Below, piece by piece: positions 1 to 12,385 of a DNA stretch of 64,000 nt. Made by a program: the position numbers and the translations under genes. The notes under the pieces are model-generated. The model was given only the letters and a program-made list of their open reading frames with translations, did no database searches and was not told the origin of the DNA. This stretch comes from Proteles cristata cristata (taxonomy: Eukaryota; Chordata; Mammalia; Carnivora; Hyaenidae), in contig JAESUZ010001723.1 of NCBI GenBank assembly GCA_017311185.1, forward strand, positions 1,736,001-1,800,000, written 5' to 3'. How positions within the stretch are numbered: the first letter of the stretch is position 1; every line of letters starts with the position of its first letter.

Positions 1-27
1 TGTAAGCTTGTGAATGGAAGTGTCTTA

Positions 28-300
28 AGAGTCTGCTCTTGTGTGTGTTTGCACACATGTGTTAGCAGTGTTCATGTGAACACACACTTGTATAAATGTC
101 CATATATATATGAAGACGTGTTTGGGTGTGTGTGCATGTATGTGAATGTGTGTGCACATGCTTGCATACTGTGTGCATATGAGCAGGTGTGTGTGCACGC
201 ACACGTTCATGTGTATACGCAGGTGTTGGTGTGTGTGCGTATGAATGCAAAGTTGAGTGTGTGCTTGTGCATGTGTGCACATATGTACGTGCAGGCATAT
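28..300. repeat. TG/CA-rich imperfect simple repeat
   Basis: Roughly 270 bp of alternating purine-pyrimidine sequence (gtgtgtg, cacacatg, catgtatg, gtgcacac), heavily interrupted. It generates overlapping Cys/Val/His-rich frames on both strands that are low-complexity artefacts, not genes. Confidence 0.85.
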
Positions 301-1497
301 TCATGGTTTATCTCTCTGTACCCAGAATGTACTCCCAATGCCCCCCTCCTGCACCCACCTTTGAAGTTATTGCCAGAGCTGGGCAAAAGCTGGCAGTGGG
401 AAATAAAGCAGCCTGGTTGTTAGGACCAGTGTTTTGCAAACTTTTATCTCAGGAACAGCCTGAGTTAAGGCTGATCTGGAAAGTTTGATCATCTACCAAC
501 TGGAGCGATGACAGTCTGCGAAGGAAACACACAGGCTGCGTCCTTGTAATTCAAATTTTTGCAAATTGAATGGTATTTAGATGCACTGGAGGACTTGGGA
601 CTCAGGAAAGCTTGGTGAGTCCTTTGTGAAGTGAAGCATCTTTGCAAACAGCCCTCCTCTTGTGGGGAATCTGGAGGTTGAGCATGGAGTTTGGGGTGCA
701 GGGAGAATGGAAACCCTTGCTGTGTGACCTTGGGCTGGCGGTTTTCCCCTGTTGGAGCAGGTGTCTCTCATTTGCACACGGAAGGGAGGGAGACTGGCAT
801 CCCTTGGAGCATCTGCTGTAGGTTTGGGGTTCTCACCCCCAGGAAAATATTTGTACAGTTAGTTGCAGGCATGATTTGGGGTACAGAAGTTTCAGCTCGA
901 TGATCCCCACACTTTCCTTTATTTGGGGCATCTTCAGCCAAGTCTCTTCCTTTCAAAGATGAATTTTTGTCTACCGAGTCTTCATAAACAACCTATCTGG
1001 GTGCCATGTGCCGAATGCTGGCCCTTGGGGCTGCTATGTCCCCAGCTCAGCTCTGGCCCTGATCTGATGGGTTCTGATGTCTGAGAGAACTATAAGTTTT
1101 GCTTTCTTGGCATTCTCAGGGCTTGTGTTGTCAGTGCTGGGATAGCCCAGTGTCCTCTGCATTTTGGGAGGAGGAATTTGCAAAGGGGAGAAGTGGCTGA
1201 GAAGGCGTCTAGAGCCTGCAGGGATAGTGAGGGTTCCTGTGGGGTCAGCATGCCTGGGCGGGACTATCTCTTTGGGCAGTATAGGCCTTGCATGGTTCCC
1301 TTTCTTGGGAAGGACATATCCCAGCGACAGAAGTCCCTGAGGACCCAGACACCTCCATTGTGAGACCAGGAATCTGCTGTCTGAGGCTACAGAGAGGCGC
1401 CTTCCGGCCCCATGTGTCTTCTTGCTGCACACACCCCGTGGGCAGGACCCAGTCCCCAGTGCTCCACACAGGCTGCTCTAAGAATGATCCCCCCTTA

Positions 1498-1720
1498 GGG
1501 GCGCCTGGGTGGCTTAGTCAGTTAAGCGTCCGACTTTCGCTTAGGTCATGATCTTGCGGTTCGTGGGTTTCGAGCCCTGCGTCAGGCTCTGTGCTGACAG
1601 CCAGCTCAGAGCCTGGAGCCTGTTTCAGTCTGTGACTCCCTCTCTCTCTGACCCTCCCGTGCTCACGCTGTCTCTCTCTCTCTCTCTCCTAGAAATAAAA
1701 AAAAAAAAAAAAAAAAAAAA
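1498..1720 (+). mobile_element. Carnivore tRNA-derived SINE (SINEC/CanSINE), sense
   Basis: The tRNA-related head (ggggcgcctgggtggctta) carries RNA pol III A/B-box-like sequence. It is followed by the 'gctctgtgctgacag' body, a CT-rich stretch (to 1689) and an A-tail to 1720. Flanking copies of aatgatcccc (about 1483 and 1720) form the target-site duplication. Confidence 0.95.
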
Positions 1721-3094
1721 ATGATCCCCGATCCCCCCCTTAGCTGTCCTTGCACTATGACATACAACTGGCTCTCTTAATGAAAACATCCTTGACATGG
1801 GATGCAGGAGCAACTTGAGGCCTCTTTTGGCAAGTCCTACAGCGCAAGGCGCCTGTGTGGTATGAGGCCCCAGCTCCTGATCTTCCTCTGGGACACACCT
1901 TGGTACCCCCATGCCATTTTAGAATCAGCAGGGCTTTCTGGGTACCCTCAGGAAGGACAGCCTTGTTACCAGGCAGGCAAGAATGGGCTGGTGTGTTCCT
2001 GAGATGGGTAGAGGCCCCTGCTGCTGCGAGTTTCCAGCCTGACGTGGCATTTTAGCCTCGATAACTTCCCTCTGCAGCCCGTGTTCTTCGCCCGCCGGCG
2101 CCGCCTGAAATGCTGCATTTGAAGCCTTAAAGGTCAGGCCTGATGCTGCCACTGGTTCCTATAAACAAACAACAAAACAACCTACCTCAGCCCTGCTCCC
2201 AGCTTCATTTATTAGAAAAGAAAAGTGAGCTGGCGAAACAGGCTTCTATGCTGAGGGCTCTCACAGATGGATATTTCTCCTTCCCCCCTTGAGCTGTGGC
2301 CGGAGTACGCATGGTGAGAACCTGGGAGTCTTCCCTTCCTTTCCTGGATCCCCTAGGCATGCTGCAGTGCCTCCTATTGAAGGTTAGCTATGACCTTGCA
2401 CCCAGAAGCCTGCCATGGGCAGAGCCTTAGTTCCCAACTTAGCATTTGAGGAACTGCCTGGGCTGGCTCCTGTCTCTGGCCACTGGCCCTTTGAACATCC
2501 AGGCTCCAGCCAGGCCGAGCCACTTGCAGGTCCTAGTAGGAGCTTTGGCCTTTGCACCTTTTGGCCTTTTTTCACCATATCCCTCTTTCAGGTCTGCTCA
2601 GCCCAAGTACTGAGGCCAGGAGCCCTTCTGATGCCCTCCTCTGGCTCTCTACCCCTTTTGGGGCTCTCTGACAACCCTCTGCCCCAGTACACAGGGGCCT
2701 TCCGGGAGTAGGTGTTGAGCTGACCACCACCCCTTCAGAAGGCACGTCTGAAGAGTGTATTTGGCTGCACGGAAAAGAGGCAGCTTTTGTGTCCACCATG
2801 GCAACCACAGCATGATGATTTTTTTCTTCATAGTTAGTCCCTTTATCCTCTGCCAGGGAGTCCAGAGGCGGGTCTTTAGCCTGTCATCGAGGACCAGGTC
2901 TTCACCTGCACTCTGCCTGGCTGGCCTCACTTTTAGTGGGGCTGTCTGTTCTTGGCTGACTCCCCTCATGACAACAAGATGGCTGCCATAGCTCCAGGCA
3001 TTAGGGGTACCAGACAATAGGATAAAGGGTATGTTGGGTTCCTCTTAAGAGCCTAGAAAACCTGGCCCGGAAGCCCCTAGCCAACTTCCCCTTG

Positions 3095-3175
3095 CACCTC
3101 ATTGGTTAGCCCTGGGTCACATGTCTACTGTAAACCAATCACTGGCAATAGGGAAGGTGCATTGTGATTGGCTCC
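3095..3175. promoter_or_regulatory. Cluster of three CCAAT boxes (candidate NF-Y sites)
   Basis: ATTGG at 3101-3105, CCAAT at 3135-3139 and ATTGG at 3167-3171, with centres 34 and 32 bp apart and orientations alternating. The spacing is close to three DNA turns. No promoter, TATA box or exon is visible next to it. It could also be a relic of a retroviral LTR. Confidence 0.35.
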
Positions 3176-3490
3176 AGCTAATCAGGATTTACCCTTGAGC
3201 AAAGGATGGGGTCACCTTGGGGTTGGAGGTGGGAGAGATTCACAGGCTTGGGTTTTGTTAGCAAGGAGAGAGTAATGGAGAATAGGAAGGCAATTTCTGC
3301 TGCAGGATCAAACCAGAGGCCTGAATGTGGAGTAAGGGTGAGGAAGAATGTGGAATGGAAAGGGAAGAGGAGGTGTCCATACTCAAGGAAACATTTATTA
3401 GGGAAGGAGTTATTTTAACTACATTATCAGTCACTATGAGCTGTGCCCTGGGTGATGTATTTCCTGGATCCTATCCAATGAGATTAGTCC

Positions 3491-3610
3491 ATTTTTATTC
3501 CCATTATAGAGACAAGAAAAACTGAGGCTCAGCAGGGCTGAGTGATGCTGAAATCACACAGTTAGTGAGTGGTGGAAGGAGGATTCACACCCCAGTACTC
3601 AAGTCAGAAC
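3491..3610 (-). repeat. MIR relic
   Basis: Antisense MIR core: 'gacaag-aaaactgaggctcag' followed by a degenerate 'aaatcacacagttagtgagtgg' segment. This is the usual order of the reverse complement of the MIR core. Confidence 0.75.
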
Positions 3611-5074
3611 ACCCAATCACAGCTTCACACAGCCCTTCTGTAGCGCAGCTCCTCCTGGCAGTCCCCTGACCACAGAACCCTGCGGGTGCCCCTAACGTTC
3701 CTGCACTCTTCACAGCTGTTTCTCTGCAAGGGCTGCCTCTTTTATCAGCCTGAGTTCCTTGGGGGCATGGTTTCACAGGTGCTGGCTGTCCCATGGGGCC
3801 TGCAGCACCCCCCGGGGTCCTTGGAGGATGTGGGTGTCCTGAGAAGATGAAGTCAGAGGGCATGTCCTACTGCTGCAGAGCTGAGGAAGTGACCCATAGA
3901 CGTGGCCAAGGGGAGGGCCTGAACTTGGCTGGGTGCTGTCTGTGAGACTTGATTCTCTTTTGGGGAGAGGGCAGCTGCGGGGTGGGTATACTTGTGCCTG
4001 CTAACTAAGAGGGGACTGGCGTGTCATTAGCTGGCTCCTTTGATGGATATGACAAGATCCACGCTCCAATGAGACTACGTTCTCATGACCTTGCCCCTGG
4101 CCCTTCCTGCTACTCTCTGGGCTCTGTTCCCTGCACCAGTCCTAGCTCCAGGCTGGCCACAGTGTCCAGGAGTCAGCCAGCCAAGGGCACAAGTCTTGAG
4201 AGAAGCTCTGGGTTCTGTCTTGCTCCTAAATTGGGTGCCCCTCTGGTCACTGTTCCCCACCAGTCGATGAGGGAAGAGGATTCTCTGGGGCCAGCCTTTA
4301 CTGGCACAGCTGTGAGTCCTCCGGACCAACACAGGCCTCCTCTGATCTGAATCTCCTTCCGAGGCCTTCTCCCACTCACCGGCTGGGAGCTGATGGTACT
4401 GTGATGCCCTATGCATACCTGGAATGGGAGACCAGGGCAGACTAGGTTTACTCACCATTCCCCCATCACTCGACCCCTCACCCTCTATCCTCCTACCTGC
4501 TCCATCCCCCGCCCCCACCCCTGGTGGTGCCTAGATTTACTGAGGGAGGGAAGCAGGCAGGCAGCAAGGTCAAGTATTTAAGCCAGACCTTGGCTGCTGC
4601 AGGCCCTGAAATTCAGGGGCTTGTGCTGTAGGGTATGGGCCTCCCTTCCTCCCTCTACCAGTATCCTTCTACCCTGCCCTAGCCTTGGCCTGTGTCCAGG
4701 TCACTGTGGGAATCTAGGCAAGCCACCTGCCCTCCTCCTCTGAGCATTAGTATCTTTGTCATTCCTGGGACCCTCCAGATTGATGGATCCTTCCACAGCT
4801 GAGGACGATGCTCTCCTGCCACCCCGTCTGTGTAGCTCTCATCTCTCCTACTCTGTAAGCTGCTGCTCTGGAGATCACAGCCAAGGGGGCTGCTTCTGAC
4901 GGGCATGGGAATGGACACAGAAGGGGATCTCTGCCCTCAGGACTGAGTACCCCCCAGGACAGTGGCCATCATCTTCCATGGGGGCTTAATAAGCACCTAC
5001 TATGCACTGAGCATGAAGTAAGCCAGGGAACAGTCAGATGGGCTGCAAAGGGTCTTGCCAGCTCCAAGCACCTG

Positions 5075-5332
5075 GTTGTGGTCCAACTGACCTCTGTCCG
5101 TCCCTTAGTGTTTGTCTGGGAATCACTATTCCCTGAAGCCTCCCCTGACTTCCCCTGTGGGTCAGGGGCTTCCTAGGCTGCCTGAAGACTCCCCCATTCT
5201 TGTCTTGCAATAGACGTTGCTGCCTGCCCTTCAAGGCTGTGTGCCTGGGAGAGTCGGGCAGTGGCCACCTGTCCTTGGCTGGAGCTCCAGGCTAGCACAT
5301 ACCAAGTGCTCAATAAATGTTTGCTGAATAGG
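5075..5332 (+). repeat. L2 3'-end relic
   Basis: It contains a 'cctgaagcctcccctgacttcc' segment and ends in 'gtgctcaataaatgtttgctgaata', the typical order of a LINE-2 3' end. The AATAAA is part of the repeat and not a gene poly(A) signal. Confidence 0.6.
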
Positions 5333-6828
5333 GTCTACACAGATGTCTGCAGGCAAAGCTGGTTGTGTCTTTGGAAGCTGGAATAGCTTTTATATTGTCT
5401 GGGACAGGGCCCCCATATGGGCCTAGCTTTGCTGGTGTTATGAGCCAAAGGCCACTCCACCCACCCTACTGTGGCTCTTTCACAAGGAAATGCCTCAGCC
5501 CAGGGACTGCCTCCAAGGTCTGTCCTTAGAGGAGAGGGGAGGTGAGTATGGGAGCCCATGGGGCTGTTATTTAATTGAGTGGGGGCAGGGCCTAGGCATC
5601 AGTATTTTTCCAGAGCCACCCAGGTAAGCCCAGGTAGAGAACCGTGGCTGTAGGGACAGGAAAGTAAACCCCTCCCCCTCACTCCCTCCCAGCACAGGGT
5701 ACTGAGGCTTCCAGGGAAGGGGGGAGGTGGGGACTGGCATACTAGTTCTGGGGAGTCTTCTGGTTGTGGTACCTGTGGAAGCCAGTTGTTCCTAGATGCC
5801 TATGCATGTGGTCAGTGGCCAGAGTCTATGGCCTGTCACAGGGAGATCACTGGGCCTCAGCTGGCTGCCCCACTCCTTCCTGGCTCCTCTGTGTTGACAC
5901 TTGCTTCTGCCTCAACCATCCTGCCGACCACTCCACAGCCTGCCCATGTTTCAGGACCCACCTCCTGACTGCCCCTTCCCACCCAAGTCTACTCAGCTGT
6001 GTGCTGGGTCTGTTCTCTGGGAGCTCACAGTCTGTGGGGAGACCATCAGTGAAGAAGAAATGGAAGCGAGGCTGAGTAAATGATAACCATGCATGGCTGG
6101 CGCTCCAAGCAGCATCCAAGGGGTGGGGAGACACTGCCTCTGATAGTGGTGGGGGAGGTGGGGCAGGGCTCATTCTCCGGATGGAGTTCTGACAGGCCTT
6201 CTCAGGGTCCCTGCCATTCCCGTGGTCCTGGGCCTCCCCTAGTCAGGGCTGTGGAGGCCCTGGGGAAAGCACTTGGTCCCACTTTGAGAGAAAGCCACTG
6301 ATGGGGGTGGGGGGCAAGGACAAGTGGCGGGGGCATGGTAGGGGAGGGGCTCACCCATATGATGTAGCCTCAGTTCCTGAAGCTCCATATGGTGTCCATC
6401 CCTGTGCTGCTGACATGTTCCCCAGGCGGCCACATGCCTGGACGGCAACTCCTAGCACCCAGGATGCCTTGGGCTGTGCACAGCTCCTGACTGGGGCCCC
6501 GCAGCCCTAACTTCCCTGGCACAGAGCAGCTGGAGAGGGGTGGCAGGGAACAAGCGTAGAGGCTGTGACGTGGGGTGATTTACATGGTTGCTGAGCCAGT
6601 GCCAGGGGAAATAAATTTCATAGGGTATTTCTACACTGGTGGCGTATGGAGGCCATTACTCTAACATGGAGAAGGGTGGAGACTTCACGGGGCATCCAGA
6701 GGGATGGACTCAGAGCCACGGACTCTGCTGGCCTTGCTGCACCTAACTGCTTTCTGCTAGAAAGCCTGGTCCAGGGGACCGGAATCCAAGAGGGGAAAAG
6801 CTGTGAGTTACAAAGAGAGCCCCCTCTA

Positions 6829-6916
6829 TGACTTTGTTTGAGTCACTTTGTGCCTCAGTTTCCTAATCTCTAAAATGGGATTATATTTCCTGTATTTTGT
6901 AGTTGTGAGGATGGAG
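6829..6916 (+). repeat. MIR relic
   Basis: Sense MIR core: 'tgagtcactttgtgcctcag' then 'tttcctaatctctaaaatgg', then 'gttgtgaggatg'. Confidence 0.75.
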
Positions 6917-7864
6917 TGTCCAGTCTTTTAGCCAACACTTTTTGAGCACCTGCCCCTGTACTCAAGAGATGGCGTTTTAATGACAATATCTGTGTCAAAA
7001 AGACTGGGAAACTTGTGAATGCTTTGCACTTGTTGGTGCCTCTGGCTGGAGTGGCAGCAGGAAAGTCTTACTGGTGGAGCCCCCATCTAGGCCATGGAGG
7101 TAATAATACTATCCCCCACTTCTAATGTGTATTGGGTGGAGGCCCAGGGCTCCCTTCTGCCCCCAACCAGGGGGCTCAGAGGGTGGGGTCAGAGGACAGA
7201 GGTTACAAAGTACTGGGCAGCGTTGGGACGCCCAGGGCAGGAGGCTCTGCACCAGGGCCTGGTTGTAATGGGCACTGGGTAGTCTGTGGAATGAATGAGT
7301 ACATGGAATTAGTTCCCAGGAAACCGAGTACTTCTTTGCCAGTATGTTCCCCTTTCTCCCCTGCTCAGAGGACCCACCTTCCCTGGGTCCTTCCACACCC
7401 AGGCAGCCCAGGGCCTACGCTTCCCAGATGGAGAGCTCCCACAGGCTGGGGGCTATGTGTTAAGCACCTCTCCTAGCAGGGCAAGTAGTAGGAAACCTTG
7501 TATTAAATAAAATTCACAAAGTTGATGAGCAGCCCCTCTGAACCCTGCTTTTCTCATCAGAGAAATAGGGGGAAGCAGCCTGCCCCTTTCTCACAGATGG
7601 GCCTTGGGGACACGAGGACTGGGCCAGTAAACATAGGTCAGATGCCACGGCAGGGGTGGCCTATGAGTCAGTGCAAGGGGGACACAAGGGCTCGCCTCAT
7701 CTCCCCACTGTTGGGAGCCCAGCACCTTCCACTCTCTGGCACATGGAAGTGCTCCCCGCGTACCTGAGGTTGGAACTCTGCAGGACTGCGTGTGGGAAAG
7801 CAGCCAGCCTTGGTGCCCATGGCTGGTCTGGGTGTGTTCATGGGACTTCACCACGGGCAGAGCT

Positions 7865-8165
7865 CACCTCACTCCTGGGCTTTGTGCATGCTGCACCCTC
7901 TGTCTGGACTGCCCACCAGCTCTGCAGTGCCACCTTCACCTGGCCAGAGCCCCAGGCTGGGTCATACTCCTTGGCATGCATCCCACCCTATACTCCTCTT
8001 CCTTCCACTCATTGGGTCTAGATCATATCTGATGTCTGTTCTCCTTGAATTCCAAGCTCCTGAGGGCAAGGCTCGCCCCTACCCTGATCACCACTGTTTC
8101 CCTTCCCAGTGCCCAGCCTGCAGCCTGGCCCAGTAACCATCTGAATGAATGAATGGAGAGTGCAT
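7865..8165 (+). repeat. L2 3'-end relic
   Basis: A 'ctgcaccctctgtctggactgcc' segment is followed by 'gaattccaagctcctgagggcaagg' and a terminal 'tgaatgaatgaatgg'. This order matches the LINE-2 3' end. Confidence 0.65.
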
Positions 8166-8827
8166 GAGCTAGTGGGGAATTTGCAGAAGGCTGGAAACAA
8201 CCTGCAGAGTATTTTGTCAGGGATAAGCCCTACTCTCCTTAAGCCAGCCCCAAGGACAACTGGGGCTCACCAGGCAGAGTGACTCCTCTCGGCCTGACCA
8301 CCTCCCTGGGGCTCAGCCGAAGGAGGTCCGCTTGCCAAGGTGGCACCTGAATCCCCCTCCTTGCTGCAGCTCTGGATCCTGCGCAGCCCGCAGAGGGGAT
8401 TTGCATTGCTAAAGGATTCACCACAGAGCACCTGAGAGTAACCAGCCCAGAGCGTGTCAAGGCGGGTTGAGCACTCACATTCGATTTACATGCGGCTTCG
8501 AGGCTCTGAGAAGCTAGGCGCTATCGAGAAGCAAATCCCAGAGGAAGTGGGCATCCCTCCCCCCAGCCTAGTCTAGACTCCCAAGGGGGGAACTGGAGGG
8601 GGTTTGAGCTCCACAGTGTGGAGACAACATACCTATAATAGGACAGCCCTGGTGGGGTATAAGGAAGAACTTCCCAATTATTGGGGAGACAGTAGGGGCT
8701 CCAATGGAAGGGCAGGCCCCTTCTCAAAGCTGGAAAAGGTCATAAATGAGGAGTGGCCCTTATCTGCACCCGATTTCCTACTTTAAATCTTGGCCATTGG
8801 CATCCACCTTGAGATTAGGGAGGCCCT

Positions 8828-9003
8828 CTGGGGCCCCTGGGTGGCTCAGTCGGCTGAGCGTCTGACTTCAGCTCAGGTCATGATCTCACAGTTCGTAGGT
8901 TCAAGCCCCGCATCAGGCTCTGTGCTGACAGCCAGCTCAGAGCCTGGAGCCTGCTTCCAATTCTGTGTCTCCCTCTCTCACTGACCCTCCCCTGCTCATG
9001 CTG

Positions 9004-9051
<48 letters not shown>

Positions 9052-9093
9052 AAATAAATAAAAAAACATTAAAAAAAAAAAGAGAGAGAGAGA
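8828..9093 (+). mobile_element. Carnivore SINE, sense, with long (CT)n
   Basis: Full-length head, body, (CT)n at about 9005-9049 and A-rich tail ending in (ga)n. A perfect 17-bp target-site duplication, gagattagggaggccct, lies at 8811-8827 and 9094-9110. The intact duplication and long pure CT run indicate a recent insertion that may vary between individuals. Confidence 0.97.
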
Positions 9094-9125
9094 GAGATTA
9101 GGGAGGCCCTAGAAGACACAGGTTG

Positions 9126-9225
9126 GGCTCTGGAGCCATACTTTGCTGGGTTCAAATTCCACTTCAGCACAGACTGGCTGTGTGGTCTTGAGTGTGTTGC
9201 TTCATCCCCTGGGCCTCAGAGTCTT
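9126..9225 (+). repeat. MIR relic
   Basis: It starts in the MIR 5' half ('gggttcaaattccacttcagc'), continues through 'gactggctgtgtggtcttgag' and ends in 'cctcagagtcttcatcctcag'. Confidence 0.7.
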
Positions 9226-10844
9226 CATCCTCAGCGGGCCTGGATTGGTCCGCACCTAGCCAAGGATGCTGTATGATGTCAGTGGGAACCACACACAGAG
9301 CATCCAGCATCCAGTGGGTGCTCCACGTCATTGGTCCTTTCCTGGGTGTTATGCCACCTGCTGAAGTTGGAGGCCCTTTCCCAGCCCTGCCCTGCAGCCT
9401 CTCTCCCACTGCTGAGGGAGATGAACAGGGTGGGCACCAGCCTGGTGAGGGCAGGATATTTGGGTAAATCTATCCCAAGGCATTTCCAGAAGTCTCTTTG
9501 TTGCCATACTGCAAGCTAAGCTCTAAAGGGAGCTGGATGATGGGGCCAGGCTACAGCCCCAACTTAAGGCAAGGGTCAGTAAAGTGCAACAAGGACTATG
9601 GGTTGGGGATGGGGGTAGGGGAAATCCAGGAAGACTTTCTAGTGGAGGTGACTTGGTGGGAGGGACGCAAGGTCAGAGACCAAAGCTGGCTCTGATATGT
9701 TGAGTTCTGGTCTTTGCTCCACCTCGCCTCTGTACCTGGATGTCCTCCAGGGGCCTGCCAGCTTCCACAGGGGGATCTCTGTCCTGAGGAAGAACAGAGG
9801 ACCCTGAGTCGGGGGTGGGGGGTCTCTGTTCTCCTCAAGGCAGGAGGCCATGTCAAGGATGCACACAGAGGACAGCTATTTGTGGCTCATCAAGGATTTG
9901 ACTCATGTTGGGGGGTGGGAAGGATGTACAGGAGGGGAGACAGGGACGAGTGAATCACAGAATCTGACTAGAGTAGTTGGTGACACATGGATAGAGCCTA
10001 TGTTTCCACTTCCAACAAAGCTTTAGCTGTTGGTGTGAGGCAGGGACAGGTGGCTGGAGCTCCTGGGTTCCTCCCTGACCCACCTGGTGACCTCTCCAGG
10101 TGCCTCAACCCTACTGTGCACTTCTTGAGACCAAGCTTGGGCGCGCCTCCCCCATCACAGCACAGGGCTGGGCATATGGGGCCTGCATCAATATGTCCCC
10201 CTCCTAAAAGTCAGCTTTGTTAACCATAGTTTATCCATTTGCTAAATGGGCCTTAGTAGGGGTCACCTTCCCATTGTGCCCAACTCCCTGGGGAATATGC
10301 TAGGGAGAGAAGCAGGGGCTACAGACCCAAAAATGCCCATGATCTATGCCAGTGACTAGGGCAGGTAGCTCCCGGCCTAGGGAGCAGACGGTGGATTCTG
10401 GGCAGAGTGGCTGGCAGATAACCCTGTGATCTTGGCCAGGACCCTTTGCTTTATTCTAGCGAGACCTCAGCTGGTTCTTGAACTCTTGTTCATTGCTACG
10501 TCCCAGCTCTAGACTGCTGGGAAATTCACAAATGATGATACCTGGGTGTCAGTACCTTGAAGACCCATGATCGTCGCCCACCAAGGGAGCTGAGGTAGAG
10601 GATCCTGCTGCCCCTGCAGTTTGAAACCCACAACTCCATCTGTCCACAGATGGGAAACCGAGGCACAGAGATAAGAGTGGGTGAGCCTGCACAAAGCCCA
10701 TGGACTCAGGCCCTAGGAACCAAAATCCAAGTATGCAGGAGAAGGCACCATGGGGCAGGAGTGGGTAGAGGTGCTGGGCTGCCCCAGATGGGACAAGAAA
10801 ACAGAGATAGGTTTCTAGGCTACTCCTTCCCTGCACTTTCTTTT

Positions 10845-10985
10845 TGCTTCTTGGAAAAATTGGCTGCTCCAGCGCCCAGCCCTTCTGGGAGAGCCATGAA
10901 TTATGCACAGAAGCCACAGGCCTGGGCAGGCCCATCATAAATGAGCTTTAATAATTCATACGGAGAGGAGCCAAGGAAAGGGAGG
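10845..10985. promoter_or_regulatory. Candidate conserved non-coding element
   Basis: An AT-rich island inside GC-rich intron with 'catgaattatgca' and 'ataaatgagctttaataattcat', i.e. several TAAT/ATTA cores within about 70 bp. No repeat family recognised. Conservation is inferred from composition only. Confidence 0.3.
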
Positions 10986-11321
10986 GCCTCCTGGGCCAGC
11001 CCTGCGGCAGCCACTAGGCTTCCAGCCCCTGTAGGCTTCTCCTACCCAGCCCACCTGCCTGCTCCTGTGGCACGCAGGGTAGGGCACGGTAGTGAGTGGG
11101 GAGGGCACCGGACTCTGAGAAGGGGTGGCCACTCAGCAAATGGCCTGTTCTTCCAGGCTGAAGTGCAGGAGCCTCCTCCCTCAGGCCTCATAGCCCCAGG
11201 CAGAGGCAGACTGTAGACAAAAGAGAGGAGGCCTGGTGAAATGCTAGCTAAAATAGTAGCCCCAGGAAGCATGTGGAGATCAGTTGCTGTTTGGGAGACC
11301 CACTTAAAGTGGGGTGGGGAA

Positions 11322-11542
11322 GGGGCACCTGGGTGGCTTAGTCAGTTGAGCATCCAACTTCCGCTCAGGTCGTGATCTCACGGTTTGAGGGTCTGAGCCC
11401 TGCATCAGGTTCTGTGCTGACAGCTAACTCAGAGCCTGGAGCCTGTTTCAGATTCTGTCTCCCTCTCTCTCTGACCCTCCCCTACTCATGCTGTTTCTCT
11501 CTCTCTCTCAGAAATAAATAAAAACATTTAAAAAAAATTTTT
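11322..11542 (+). mobile_element. Carnivore SINE, sense
   Basis: Head 'ggggcacctgggtggcttag', body, a short CT run and tail 'aaataaataaaaacattt'. Near-identical flanks (ttaaagtggggtgggga at about 11305-11320 and ttaagtggggtggagaa at about 11542-11558) form a mutated target-site duplication. Confidence 0.93.
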
Positions 11543-11589
11543 TAAGTGGGGTGGAGAAGTGGACCTCGCCAAGCGGTTGATGTGTTTAC

Positions 11590-12235
11590 CGAGACCTGAA
11601 GGCAGTGAGAGAGGGACCTCCTGGACTTCTGAGGAAAGACAGATCCAGGCAGGGGGAACACCATGTGCAAAGGCCTGTGCACAGAGTACAGGAGTCTATT
11701 CAAGCCCCAGTGAGGAGGCCAGTATGGCCTGAGGAGCAAGGGCAAGGATGCCTCTGGGTAGATGGCCTCCGGACAGACTTTGCCCTTCCTGTGGTGGCAT
11801 GGAGCTACAGCATGGTGTTGACAGAGGAAGGACATAATCCCAACAGGATACTCTTGCTGCGCATAGAGGTGAACAGACCAGGGGAGGTGGGAGTGAGGGC
11901 AGAAGCTGAAGACCAGTGAGCTGACGACTACACATGTCCTAGAGAGATGGTGGCAGCCTGGGGCGGGCTGTGGGCCAGGGAGGTGGTAGGCAGTGGGCAG
12001 ATTTGGACACTTTGTACAAGTGAACAGGACTTGCTGATAGAGAGAAAGCAGGTTCCAGGTCACCCTGAGGCTTTGGGCCTGAACACAGGGAGCTGCCGTC
12101 AGCTGAGCCAAGGGAAGTAGGCGGTGAGGGGGAGAAGGGAGAGTGAGGATGCAGAGGGAGGTCAGGGAATTGGTTTTGAATCCATTCAGTTTGAGAGGCC
12201 TGTTAGACATCCAGGTGGCCATGGCATGCCGGCAT
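11590..12235. repeat. Probable ancient interspersed repeat, family not assigned
   Basis: Phrases such as 'ggaacaccatgtgcaaaggc', 'gaacaggacttgctgatag' and 'gtttgagaggcctgttagac' resemble a widespread old mammalian repeat, but I cannot name the family with confidence. A 226-residue minus-strand frame (11542-12222) lies across it. That frame is Pro/Leu/Ser/His-rich with no domain and is treated as chance. Confidence 0.4.
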
Positions 12236-12282
12236 TTGAGAGCTGGGGTCCCAAGGAGAGGTGTGTGTCATCCTGATTGGCA

Positions 12283-12385
12283 TTCATCAGCTATGTGACC
12301 TTTGGCACATCACTCTGTTACTCTGTGCCTCAGTTTTCCCCTCTGGGGAGTGGGGTTGAATGACTGCCTTGAAGATGAATTGAGG
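12283..12385 (+). repeat. MIR relic
   Basis: 'catcagctatgtgacctttgg' followed by 'ctctgtgcctcagttttccc', a sense MIR core. Confidence 0.75.

Noticed and set aside
1498..1580. tRNA gene suggested by A/B-box-like sequence
   Set aside because: These boxes are the tRNA-derived head of a SINE. Acceptor-stem pairing and a mature 3' end are missing, and the same holds for the other SINE copies.
5300..5332. AATAAA poly(A) signal of a gene
   Set aside because: It is part of a LINE-2 3' end; no transcript structure is attached.
11542..12222. 226-residue minus-strand frame
   Set aside because: Starts at the edge of a SINE and overlies an old repeat-like stretch. Composition is low-information and no family resemblance was seen.
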